Shown here piece by piece: positions 31,068-37,040 of a stretch of DNA of 37,040 nucleotides. This DNA is from Candidatus Omnitrophota bacterium (GTDB lineage: Bacteria > Omnitrophota > Gorgyraeia > Aquiviventales > Aquiviventaceae), in contig JACQRD010000047.1 of assembly GCA_016206675.1 (NCBI GenBank), positions 1-37,040 on the forward strand, in the 5' to 3' direction. The notes below the pieces were generated by a model, which ran no database searches, was not told the DNA's origin, and worked only from the letters and a program-made list of their open reading frames with translations. Both the position numbers and the translations under genes were made by a program. Numbering within the stretch: the stretch's first letter is position 1; each line of letters begins with the position of its first letter.

Positions 31068-31595
31068 GTGAAAGGGTTGGCGTTGCACGGGTCAGTCATC
31101 GAAGGATTCCTGGAGCAGGTCGCGCGCCGGGGATCATGGTTCGGGGGAGGCAGCGTGGCGGCGCTTGGCGCCGCGATGGCTGCGGCTCTGCTGGAAAAGC
31201 TGATCACCGACGCCGCCACCGCGCGGCGATTAAAGCGCATCCGGCGGCGGTGCGTGGCCCTCATTGATCACGACGCTGCCACCTTCTCGCGCGCCATCGC
31301 CGCCACCCGCACCGGACGACGCCGCGACTTCACGCGGGCCCTGAAGCGCGCGACGGAGGTGCCGTATCAGGTCTTCGCCGACGCGCACGCCATCCGCGCG
31401 ATCGGGCGCGCCACGCGGCAGGCGATCAAGCCGCGGTTTCAATCCGATGTGCGTTGTGCCGTGGCGCTGGCCGAGGCGGCCGCCCGCTCATCGGAGACGT
31501 TGATCCGCACCAACTTGACGTGGCTGAAGGACCGGGCGTATACGGCGCATATGAGCCGCCGATTGCGCAAGGCCTGCCGGCCTCATGTTGGTTGA
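31068..31595 (+). CDS. fchA: Methenyl-THF cyclohydrolase / cyclodeaminase family protein (FchA-like)
   Basis: A 175-residue all-helical protein of the formiminotransferase-cyclodeaminase C-terminal family. The signature near the N terminus (FLEQVARRGSWFGGGSVAAL) matches the family's SPxPGGGSVAAL, and DHDAATFSRAI corresponds to the conserved DxxAF segment. Stand-alone members in acetogens (FchA) hydrolyse methenyl-THF to formyl-THF; others deaminate formimino-THF. With folD next door, FchA activity is favoured. It is somewhat shorter than the usual ~205 residues. The GTG at 31068 has no clear ribosome binding site; TTG at 31083 behind AAAGGG is an alternative. It overlaps folD by 11 nt. Confidence 0.75.
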   Translation: MKGLALHGSVIEGFLEQVARRGSWFGGGSVAALGAAMAAALLEKLITDAATARRLKRIRRRCVALIDHDAATFSRAIAATRTGRRRDFTRALKRATEVPYQVFADAHAIRAIGRATRQAIKPRFQSDVRCAVALAEAAARSSETLIRTNLTWLKDRAYTAHMSRRLRKACRPHVG

Positions 31596-32463
31596 GACTC
31601 CGACCACACTCCCGATGTCGACGCTCCTCGATGGCAAAGCACTCGCCGAGCAGATCAAGCAGCAGCTGCAGCGCGAACTGCACACCCTGCCGAAGCAGCC
31701 CACCCTGGGAATCGTCTCGTTCGACGCGCCGGCCTCTTCGGTCTATTGCCGCGCCCAATGTCTGCAAGCGAATGCACTGGGTATTCGCACGCGGGTGGAA
31801 CAGCTGCCGCTGAACGTCACCCCGCAGCGGGTGGAGCAGCTCATCCAGGCCTGGAACGCCGATGCGGCGGTGCACGGGATCTTCGTCCATCAGCCGATGC
31901 CGCCGCAGATCGACGCCCAGCGGGTGTCCTCAATCATCAATCCGGATAAGGACGTCGAAGGCATCCATCCGCAGCACTCCGCCCGCCGCTTCTTTGCGCG
32001 CGCGCGCATCGGCTCCTGCACCGCGCTGGCGGTCATGGCGTTGATCGAATCGACCGGGGAGCCGCTCGAAGGCAAGGAGGCGGTGGTGGTGGGCCACAGC
32101 GACATCGTCGGCCGCCCGGTGGGGATGCTGCTGCTGGATGCGCTGGCGACGACCACCATCTGCCACGTCGGCACCGACCGCGCCAAGAGGCTGGAAGAGC
32201 ACGTGCGCCGCGCCGACGTGCTGGTCGTGGCCGTGGGCAAACCCCAGTTCGTCAAAGGGGAGTGGATCAAGCAGGGCGCGATCGTCATCGACGTGGGGAT
32301 CAACGTCGTCGGCGGCCATGTGAAGGGCGACGTTGAATTTGAAGCGGCCACAGCGCGGGCGAAATACATCACCCCTGTTCCTGGCGGTGTTGGGCCGGTC
32401 ACCGTGATGATGGTGATGAAGAATACGATCGAAGCGTTCAAGCTCCAGCAACGGTCGGCATGA
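31585..32463 (+). CDS. folD: Methylene-THF dehydrogenase FolD with altered cyclohydrolase site
   Basis: A 292-residue FolD homologue (282 if ATG 31615 is used, which gives the usual MSTLLDGKAL start). The dehydrogenase and NAD(P)-binding parts are typical: GHSDIVGRPVGMLLL, AVGKPQFVKGEWIKQGA, DVGIN and the terminal YITPVPGGVGPVTV. The catalytic centre is unusual. The Tyr-x-x-x-Lys pair reads Tyr54...Gln58, the Gln of VQLPLP is His102, and the second Asp of KDVDG is Glu125. These positions correspond to Lys54, Gln98 and Asp121 of E. coli FolD. The family's cyclohydrolase step depends on the Lys, so this enzyme is probably dehydrogenase-only, with FchA supplying the hydrolysis. Confidence 0.88.
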   Translation: MLVETPTTLPMSTLLDGKALAEQIKQQLQRELHTLPKQPTLGIVSFDAPASSVYCRAQCLQANALGIRTRVEQLPLNVTPQRVEQLIQAWNADAAVHGIFVHQPMPPQIDAQRVSSIINPDKDVEGIHPQHSARRFFARARIGSCTALAVMALIESTGEPLEGKEAVVVGHSDIVGRPVGMLLLDALATTTICHVGTDRAKRLEEHVRRADVLVVAVGKPQFVKGEWIKQGAIVIDVGINVVGGHVKGDVEFEAATARAKYITPVPGGVGPVTVMMVMKNTIEAFKLQQRSA

Positions 32464-32469
32464 ATCTCA

Positions 32470-32582
32470 AGTGGCGGGTGACGCGGAGACGTTCCCGAGA
32501 GGGAGGCCCGGACACGCCCTCGTCTCGTGGCGGGGAGAGGGAGGGTTCCCCGAGGGAACGTTCCGCGGCAGGACCCGCCACT
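32470..32582. repeat. Inverted repeat filling the folD-metF gap
   Basis: AGTGGCGGGT (32470-32479) pairs perfectly with ACCCGCCACT (32573-32582), and inside it ACGTTCCC (32489-32496) pairs with GGGAACGT (32554-32561). The remainder is purine/pyrimidine-skewed GC-rich sequence. The element occupies almost the whole 133-bp gap between folD and metF and contains no gene. Confidence 0.65.
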
Positions 32583-32596
32583 ATCGCGATACAACG

Positions 32597-33496
32597 ATGA
32601 ATTTTCCTGACGCGAATCGATTCGAGCAGAAGCTCGGCAAGAAGTTCCTGGTCACCCTGGAAGTCAACCCGCCCAAGGGCACCGACCTCACCGAGATCCT
32701 GGCCGCGGTCAGGCAGGTCGGCGGCCTGGTCGATGCCCTCAACGTCACGGACGGCTCCGGCGCGATCATGCGGGCCTGCTCGCTGGCCGTCGCCAAGCTG
32801 GTGCTCGATGCGGGTGTGGATCCGATCCTGCAGATGACCTGTCGCGACCGCAACCGGCTGGCCCTGCAGGCGGACCTGCTGGGTGCGGCGATGCTGGGCA
32901 TCCGCAATGTGCTGGTGCTCACCGGTGATGATCCCAAATCCGGCGATCATCCGGAGGCGAAGCCGGTCTTCGACATCAACTCCGCCACGCTAATGCAGGT
33001 AGCACGGGGGCTTATCCAGGGCAAGGACATGGCTGGCAAGGCGCTTACCGGCAGCCCGCGCTACTGTATCGGCGCAGCCGCCGATTGCGGCGCGAAGGAT
33101 CTTGAGGTCGAGCTGCAGAAGTTCAAGGCGAAGGTCGACGGCGGGGCGCAATTCTTCCAGACGCAGGCCGTCTTCGATACGCAGCCATTGCGCGCCTTCA
33201 TGCAGCGTGCCACACCATTCAACACGCCGGTGTTGGCGGGCATCTTGCTGGTGAAGTCGGCGAAGATGGCGCGGTACATGAACGAGCACGTCTGGGGCAT
33301 CCATGTCCCGGACGCACTGATGGCTCGCTTTGAGCAGGCGAAGGATGCCAAAGCGGAGTGCGTGGCCGTCACCGTGGAGCTCATCAAGGCGGTGCGCGGC
33401 ATCGCGGACGGCATCCATCTCTACGCGCTCGGTTGGGAATCCCTGGTTCCCACCATCTTGAAGGAAGCAGGAGTAGAGCGTTCATTCGTTCATTAG
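32597..33496 (+). CDS. metF: Methylenetetrahydrofolate reductase, short form
   Basis: A 299-residue MetF-type TIM barrel that reduces methylene-THF to methyl-THF with FAD. The catalytic Glu region (LVTLEVNPPKGTD), folate-binding NVTDGSG, MTCRDRNRLALQADLLGA and VLVLTGDDPKSGDHP are present, as is AQFFQTQAVFD near the C terminus. The last three read as in MetF proteins of acetogens and other Wood-Ljungdahl organisms, which usually work with a MetV partner; no metV is seen here. The ATG 32597 is chosen because upstream in-frame codons run through the inverted repeat. The last residues (RSFVH) are encoded at the edge of another repeat. Confidence 0.9.
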   Translation: MNFPDANRFEQKLGKKFLVTLEVNPPKGTDLTEILAAVRQVGGLVDALNVTDGSGAIMRACSLAVAKLVLDAGVDPILQMTCRDRNRLALQADLLGAAMLGIRNVLVLTGDDPKSGDHPEAKPVFDINSATLMQVARGLIQGKDMAGKALTGSPRYCIGAAADCGAKDLEVELQKFKAKVDGGAQFFQTQAVFDTQPLRAFMQRATPFNTPVLAGILLVKSAKMARYMNEHVWGIHVPDALMARFEQAKDAKAECVAVTVELIKAVRGIADGIHLYALGWESLVPTILKEAGVERSFVH

Positions 33497-33554
33497 TTCA
33501 ATTGTTCAATGGTTCCGCAGAGAGCGGAACCGTTGAGCCAATGAACTATTGAGC
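33488..33554. repeat. Inverted repeat with 8-bp periodicity between metF and gcvT
   Basis: The 31-nt arm 33488-33518 matches the reverse complement of 33524-33554 at about 25 positions, with the inner GGTTCCGC/GCGGAACC perfect around AGAGA. The left arm is built from degenerate 8-bp units (GTTCATTA, GTTCAATT, GTTCAATG). It starts within the last metF codons and ends 18 bp before gcvT. Confidence 0.7.
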
Positions 33555-33572
33555 CATTGAACGCAGTTGACG

Positions 33573-34721
33573 ATGCAAAAGACTGCGCTTTACGAGCGGC
33601 ATCGGCAGCTCGGTGCGAAGATGACCGACTTCCACGGCTGGGAGATGCCGCTGTATTACACCAGCATCCTGGAGGAGCACAAGGCGGTGCGCGAGGCGCT
33701 CGGCCTCTTCGACATCTCCCACATGGGGCAGGTGCTTGTGACCGGGCCCGATGCGGTGACCACACTCAACCACCTGGTGGTCAGCGACATGACCCAGGTG
33801 GGCAAGGAGCGCGCCTGCTACACGCTGATGCTCAACGAGCGCGGCGGCATCGTGGATGATCTGATCCTCTACCGCCTGGGGGAGGCGGAGTGGCTGGTGA
33901 TTGTCAACTGTGCGACCCATGCCGCCGATGTGGAGTGGCTGACTGGGCATGCGCAGGGGGGCACGACGGTGGCGGACATCAGCGAGGGCCGCGCGATTCT
34001 GGCGGTACAGGGGCCGCGGGCTAGCCGCGTGCTCGAAGAGATTCTCGATGCGAAGGTAGCGGGGCTGGGCCGCTTTGCGATTGCGCCGATCCGCACGATG
34101 GGACCGGACGCCTGTATTGCGCGCACCGGCTACACCGGCGGCGCCGGCTTCGAGCTGTTCGTGCCGAATGCCCACGCCAAGCGGGTCTGGGACGCCGTCT
34201 TGACGATGGCCAAGCCGCTGGGGGCCCTGCCGATTGGGCTGGGCGCGCGGGATACGCTGCGCGTTGAGGCGGGTTTGCGGCTCTACGGCACTGACATGGA
34301 TGCGCAGACCAGCCCAATTGAAGCCGGCCTTGACTGGACGGTCGCCTGGAACAAGACGGCGTTTCTCGGCCGCGAGGCGCTGTTGCGGCAGCAGCGGGAG
34401 GGCGTCGCACGGAAGTTCGTCGGTTTTGAGATGAGCCAGGGGCCGGTGCCGCGCGCCGGCCTTGAGCTGGCTGCCGTATCGGGCAAGGCCGCCGGGTTGA
34501 AGGTCGGGGCGGTGACCAGTGGCACCTACAGCCCGATTCTGAACAAGCCGCTGGGCATGGGCTACGTGGAGCCGGCGTATGCGGCGGTGGGCACGCCGCT
34601 GGCGATGACGGTGCGCAACCAGCGCCACACCGGCACCGTGGTGAAGCTGCCCTTTTGGAAAGGCGAGCGGACGCAACCGGCGCTCACAAGCGGAGCGCCA
34701 ACCGTGGAGCGATTGACGTAG
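33573..34721 (+). CDS. gcvT: Glycine cleavage system T protein (aminomethyltransferase)
   Basis: A 382-residue THF-dependent aminomethyltransferase. It releases ammonia from the aminomethyl-lipoyl arm of GcvH and passes the C1 unit to THF as methylene-THF, or works in reverse. The N terminus (HGWEMPLYYTSILEEHKAVREALGLFDISHMGQ, key blocks HGWEMPL and LFDISHM), RTGYTGGAGFELFV near 186 and LGARDTLRVEAGLRLYG near 222 are the expected folate and substrate segments. ATG 33573 gives the family start MQKTALYERH. gcvH follows after 2 bp. Confidence 0.95.
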   Translation: MQKTALYERHRQLGAKMTDFHGWEMPLYYTSILEEHKAVREALGLFDISHMGQVLVTGPDAVTTLNHLVVSDMTQVGKERACYTLMLNERGGIVDDLILYRLGEAEWLVIVNCATHAADVEWLTGHAQGGTTVADISEGRAILAVQGPRASRVLEEILDAKVAGLGRFAIAPIRTMGPDACIARTGYTGGAGFELFVPNAHAKRVWDAVLTMAKPLGALPIGLGARDTLRVEAGLRLYGTDMDAQTSPIEAGLDWTVAWNKTAFLGREALLRQQREGVARKFVGFEMSQGPVPRAGLELAAVSGKAAGLKVGAVTSGTYSPILNKPLGMGYVEPAYAAVGTPLAMTVRNQRHTGTVVKLPFWKGERTQPALTSGAPTVERLT

Positions 34722-34723
34722 TC

Positions 34724-35116
34724 ATGGCTTACCCCTCGGAGTTGCTGTACACCAAGACACATGAGTGGGCGCGGCGCGACGGCGAGGAGGCGGTCGTCGG
34801 CATCACTACCCACGCGCAGGAAGAGCTGCGGGATATCGTCTTCGTCGAGCTGCCCAAGGCGGGCCGCGCGGTCAAGCAGGGCGAGGCGGCGGCGGTGATC
34901 GAGTCGGTGAAGGCCGCCTTCGACATCTACGCGCCGGTTTCCGGCACCATCGCGCGGGTCAATGAGGCCGTCTCGAAATCGCCCCAGGTGATCAACCAAG
35001 ATTGCTACGGGGTGGGGTGGCTCTTTGCGATTCGGCCCTCCAGCCAGCAGGAGTTCACGACGCTGCTGAGTTCCGGCGCGTATGAGAAGCAACTCCAAGC
35101 AGGGACGCATCAGTAG
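34724..35116 (+). CDS. gcvH: Glycine cleavage system H protein
   Basis: A 130-residue lipoyl carrier protein that shuttles the aminomethyl group between GcvP and GcvT. The lipoylation site is Lys63 in VIESVKAAFDIYAPVSG, and KTHEWARRDG near residue 11 is the standard opening. The family's GWLFAIRPS segment is present. The C-terminal ~10 residues are less conserved. It lies between gcvT and gcvPA, which is the common order. Confidence 0.96.
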   Translation: MAYPSELLYTKTHEWARRDGEEAVVGITTHAQEELRDIVFVELPKAGRAVKQGEAAAVIESVKAAFDIYAPVSGTIARVNEAVSKSPQVINQDCYGVGWLFAIRPSSQQEFTTLLSSGAYEKQLQAGTHQ

Positions 35117-35120
35117 CAGT

Positions 35121-35144
35121 CAGCACACAGCAGACAGCACACAG
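35121..35144. repeat. Short direct repeat before gcvPA
   Basis: CAGCACACAG occurs at 35121-35130 and 35135-35144 (period 14 bp) in the 38-bp gap between gcvH and gcvPA. GGAAG at 35147-35151, 3-4 nt before the ATG, is the likely ribosome binding site. Confidence 0.5.
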
Positions 35145-35154
35145 TAGGAAGACG

Positions 35155-36504
35155 ATGGATTACGTGCCGAATACCGACGCGCAGTTGAAAGAGATGCTGC
35201 GCACCATCGGGGTCGGCTCCTTCGAGGAGCTGATCGCGGTGGTCCCGCCGGCGCTGCACCAGCGCAGCGTGGAAGTGCCGCCGGGTCTTGTGGAATCGGA
35301 GGTTCTCGCGCTCACCGGCGAGCTGGCCGCCCGCAACCGGTCGCTGGAGGCCGTCAGCTCCTTTCTCGGCGCCGGCGCCTACCACCACGTGATTCCCACA
35401 GTGGTGGATGCGCTGGCGGCGCGCGGGGAGTGGCTGACCCCGTACACTCCGTATCAGGCGGAAGCCAGCCAGGGCACGCTGCAGGCCATCTATGAGTTTC
35501 AGACGATGGTCTGCGAATTGCTGCAGATGGACGTGGCCAACGCCTCGCTCTATGACGGGGCTTCCAGCGCGGCGGAGGCGGTGGTGCTGGCCCTGCGCGC
35601 CACGGAACGCCCGCGGGTCCTCATCTCGGAGGCGGTGCATCCTCACGCGCGGCAGGTCATCGCCACCTATGTCAGCGGCATGCCCGCGGTGCTTCAGGAG
35701 ATTCCGACAGTGAACGGCGTGACAGATCTTGAAGCGCTCGGCAAGGCCGCGCGGGATGATGTGGCCTGCGTGCTGCTGCAGCAGCCCAACGTCTTCGGGG
35801 TGCTGGAGCCGATGGCGCAGGCCGGCGAGTTGGCGCACCGCGTGGGGGCCTTGTTTGCGGCCTCTGTCTACCCGGTCAGCCTGGGGTTGCTGCAGCCGCC
35901 CGGCGCGTACGGGGCGGATATCGCCGTGGCGGAAGGCCGCTGCCTGGGCAGCCCGCCGGCGTACGGCGGGCCGGGATTGGGAGTGTTTACGACGACGCAG
36001 GCGCTGCTGCGTCGCATCCCCGGCCGGCTGGCCGGCTGCACCGTGGATCAGAGCGGCGCACGCGGCTTTACGCTCACCCTGCAAACACGGGAGCAGCACA
36101 TCCGCAGGGAGCGGGCGACCTCAAACATCTGCACGAACGAAGGGTGGTTGGCGCTGCGGGCGACGATCTTCCTCAGCTTGATGGGGCCGCACGGCATGCA
36201 GGAGCTGGCCCAGCTGAATCTTGAGAAGGCGCACTATGCGTACGAACGGTTGCGGGAAATCCCTTGGATCCATCCGGCATTCGACCAACCGTTCTTCAAC
36301 GAGTTCACCGTGCAGTACGAGCCGCCGATGACCGCCGAAGCGGTTAACAAACGTCTGGCGAGGGCGGGCATCATCGGCGGGCTGCCGCTCACTGACTGGT
36401 TCCCGGGGATGCCCCAGGCATCGCTGTGGTGCGTGACCGAGCTGGCCAGCCGCGAGGCAATCGACCGGACGGTTGAAGTATTGAAGAGTTTTACTCCAGT
36501 ATGA
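35155..36504 (+). CDS. gcvPA: Glycine dehydrogenase (decarboxylating) subunit 1
   Basis: A 449-residue N-terminal half of the P protein, encoded separately as in many bacteria and archaea. With GcvPB it forms the PLP enzyme that decarboxylates glycine and loads the aminomethyl group onto GcvH. Conserved segments include FLGAGAYHHVIPTVVDAL, TPYTPYQAEASQGTLQAIYEFQT (blocks PYTPYQAE and QGTLQ), NASLYDGASSAAEA and SNICTNEGWLALRA. The start MDYVPNTDAQ is standard. Its stop overlaps the start of a small unrelated gene that lies between it and gcvPB. Confidence 0.96.
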   Translation: MDYVPNTDAQLKEMLRTIGVGSFEELIAVVPPALHQRSVEVPPGLVESEVLALTGELAARNRSLEAVSSFLGAGAYHHVIPTVVDALAARGEWLTPYTPYQAEASQGTLQAIYEFQTMVCELLQMDVANASLYDGASSAAEAVVLALRATERPRVLISEAVHPHARQVIATYVSGMPAVLQEIPTVNGVTDLEALGKAARDDVACVLLQQPNVFGVLEPMAQAGELAHRVGALFAASVYPVSLGLLQPPGAYGADIAVAEGRCLGSPPAYGGPGLGVFTTTQALLRRIPGRLAGCTVDQSGARGFTLTLQTREQHIRRERATSNICTNEGWLALRATIFLSLMGPHGMQELAQLNLEKAHYAYERLREIPWIHPAFDQPFFNEFTVQYEPPMTAEAVNKRLARAGIIGGLPLTDWFPGMPQASLWCVTELASREAIDRTVEVLKSFTPV

Positions 36505-36857
36505 CGGTGTGCCCCCTTTGTCAGAAACAGATTTGTAGGCTTCGCGTAAAGCACCGGTGGCCATGGCAGCGAGCAAGGACATGGGGAACTCTGATCGTGG
36601 AGTGTCGGGAATGCGGAGGAGAATTGCTGGCGCCACGTCTGAGCGCGTGGTTGTGGGGTTTTACCATGCTGTTTTCGTTTGTGTTCGTAGCTGTCCAACG
36701 ATGGCTTGAGGGAGAGTTCCGCTTATCTTCAATGCTGGTTGCCTTCGGCATCTGGCTCGTGCTTATGGGAAGTCTATTACGAGTGATCGCTGTGAAAGAT
36801 GGATGGGGTAATTGCCCTACGTTGATGCCGTTTAAAGGACAGAGGTCATCAACGTGA
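36501..36857 (+). CDS. Small zinc-ribbon membrane protein between gcvPA and gcvPB
   Basis: A 118-residue protein I do not recognise. The N terminus has two cysteine pairs (CPLC at 4-7, CREC at 35-38) spaced as in a zinc ribbon, followed by two hydrophobic helices (~50-64 and ~77-94). Its ATG overlaps the gcvPA stop (ATGA) and its stop overlaps the gcvPB GTG (GTGA), so it is translationally locked into the glycine-cleavage operon. Codon use is less GC-rich than in its neighbours, for example in 36670-36800, suggesting a later insertion. A structural or regulatory role in the membrane is possible, but nothing in the sequence ties it to glycine metabolism. Confidence 0.7.
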   Translation: MTVCPLCQKQICRLRVKHRWPWQRARTWGTLIVECRECGGELLAPRLSAWLWGFTMLFSFVFVAVQRWLEGEFRLSSMLVAFGIWLVLMGSLLRVIAVKDGWGNCPTLMPFKGQRSST

Positions 36858-37040
36858 GCAGGTCACTAATTTTTGAGCAGTCGGTGCCAGGTCGCCGCGG
36901 GTATCGTTTGCCGCCCGGCGATGTGCCCTCGCGTTCGCCCTCGGAGCTCTTGCCGGCTGAGCAGGTGCGCGCTGGCACGCCGCCGCTTCCGGAGGTGGCA
37001 GAGTTTGACGTCATCCGCCATTACACGCGGCTCTCCCAGC
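36854..37040 (+). CDS. gcvPB: Glycine dehydrogenase (decarboxylating) subunit 2, partial
   Basis: The first 62 codons of the PLP-binding half of the P protein; the gene runs off the window. Reading from GTG 36854 gives SRSLIFEQSVPGRRGYRLP, then ELLPAEQVR and FDVIRHYTRLSQ, which are the standard GcvPB opening segments. The GTG overlaps the stop of the small membrane gene (GTGA). The PLP lysine lies beyond the window. Confidence 0.93.
   Translation, partial: MSRSLIFEQSVPGRRGYRLPPGDVPSRSPSELLPAEQVRAGTPPLPEVAEFDVIRHYTRLSQ

Noticed and set aside
30625..31071. + strand frame of 148 codons over the hairpin region
   Set aside because: Its open length is explained by high GC and the hairpin arms; it has no domain, and it runs through the promoter at 31004-31032.

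Overview
The window is about 37 kb of GC-rich bacterial chromosome. Every gene is on the + strand except one toxin-antitoxin pair at 11321-11925. Gene density is high, and neighbours are usually linked by 1-4 nt stop/start overlaps (ATGA, TAATG), so most of the window reads as a few long operons. No rRNA, tRNA or CRISPR array was seen. An exosortase/PEP-CTERM locus, split gcvPA/gcvPB, an acetogen-style short MetF with FchA, a PocR-like sensor and palindromic REP-like repeats in gene ends suggest an uncultivated Gram-negative lineage. A GC-rich member of Omnitrophota is my best guess, from overall character only and not proven.

Region 1 (1-11.3 kb), envelope polysaccharide: a double GT4 glycosyltransferase, a 1611-residue membrane-anchored protein resembling polysaccharide lyase/hydrolase families, a NodB-type deacetylase, a GMC oxidoreductase followed by a small Tat-signal protein and a TatA, then a membrane GT2. 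Region 2 (11.3-12.2 kb): an inserted-looking toxin-antitoxin module on the - strand, flanked by related palindromes, with operator-like repeats over its promoter. Region 3 (12.2-22.6 kb): an operon headed by a small excisionase/MerR-type HTH protein, then GT4, sulfotransferase, flippase-like membrane protein, GT2-pyruvyltransferase fusion, GT4-GT2 fusion, AlkP-superfamily phosphodiesterase, aldo/keto reductase and PgpA.

Region 4 (22.6-30.5 kb), exosortase locus: an AT-rich promoter region with a close match to the sigma-54 -24/-12 element and an upstream palindrome, an initiating sugar-phosphate transferase, a tiny protein with both a lipobox and a PEP-CTERM tail, a membrane protein behind a second sigma-54-like site, a TPR lipoprotein, exosortase, EpsI, a soluble histidine kinase, a sigma-54-activating response regulator and a PocR-like sensor. 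The layout suggests that the kinase/regulator pair drives polysaccharide synthesis and surface sorting from the sigma-54 sites.

Region 5 (30.5-31.0 kb): about 450 noncoding bases that can fold into two adjacent hairpins of nearly 190 nt each, followed by a good sigma-70 promoter. Region 6 (31.07-37.04 kb), one-carbon metabolism: fchA, folD, metF, gcvT, gcvH, gcvPA, a small zinc-ribbon membrane gene and the start of gcvPB. FolD carries substitutions at all three residues known to matter for its cyclohydrolase step, which fits the separate cyclohydrolase gene beside it. Together the genes interconvert methenyl-, methylene- and methyl-THF and exchange methylene-THF with glycine.
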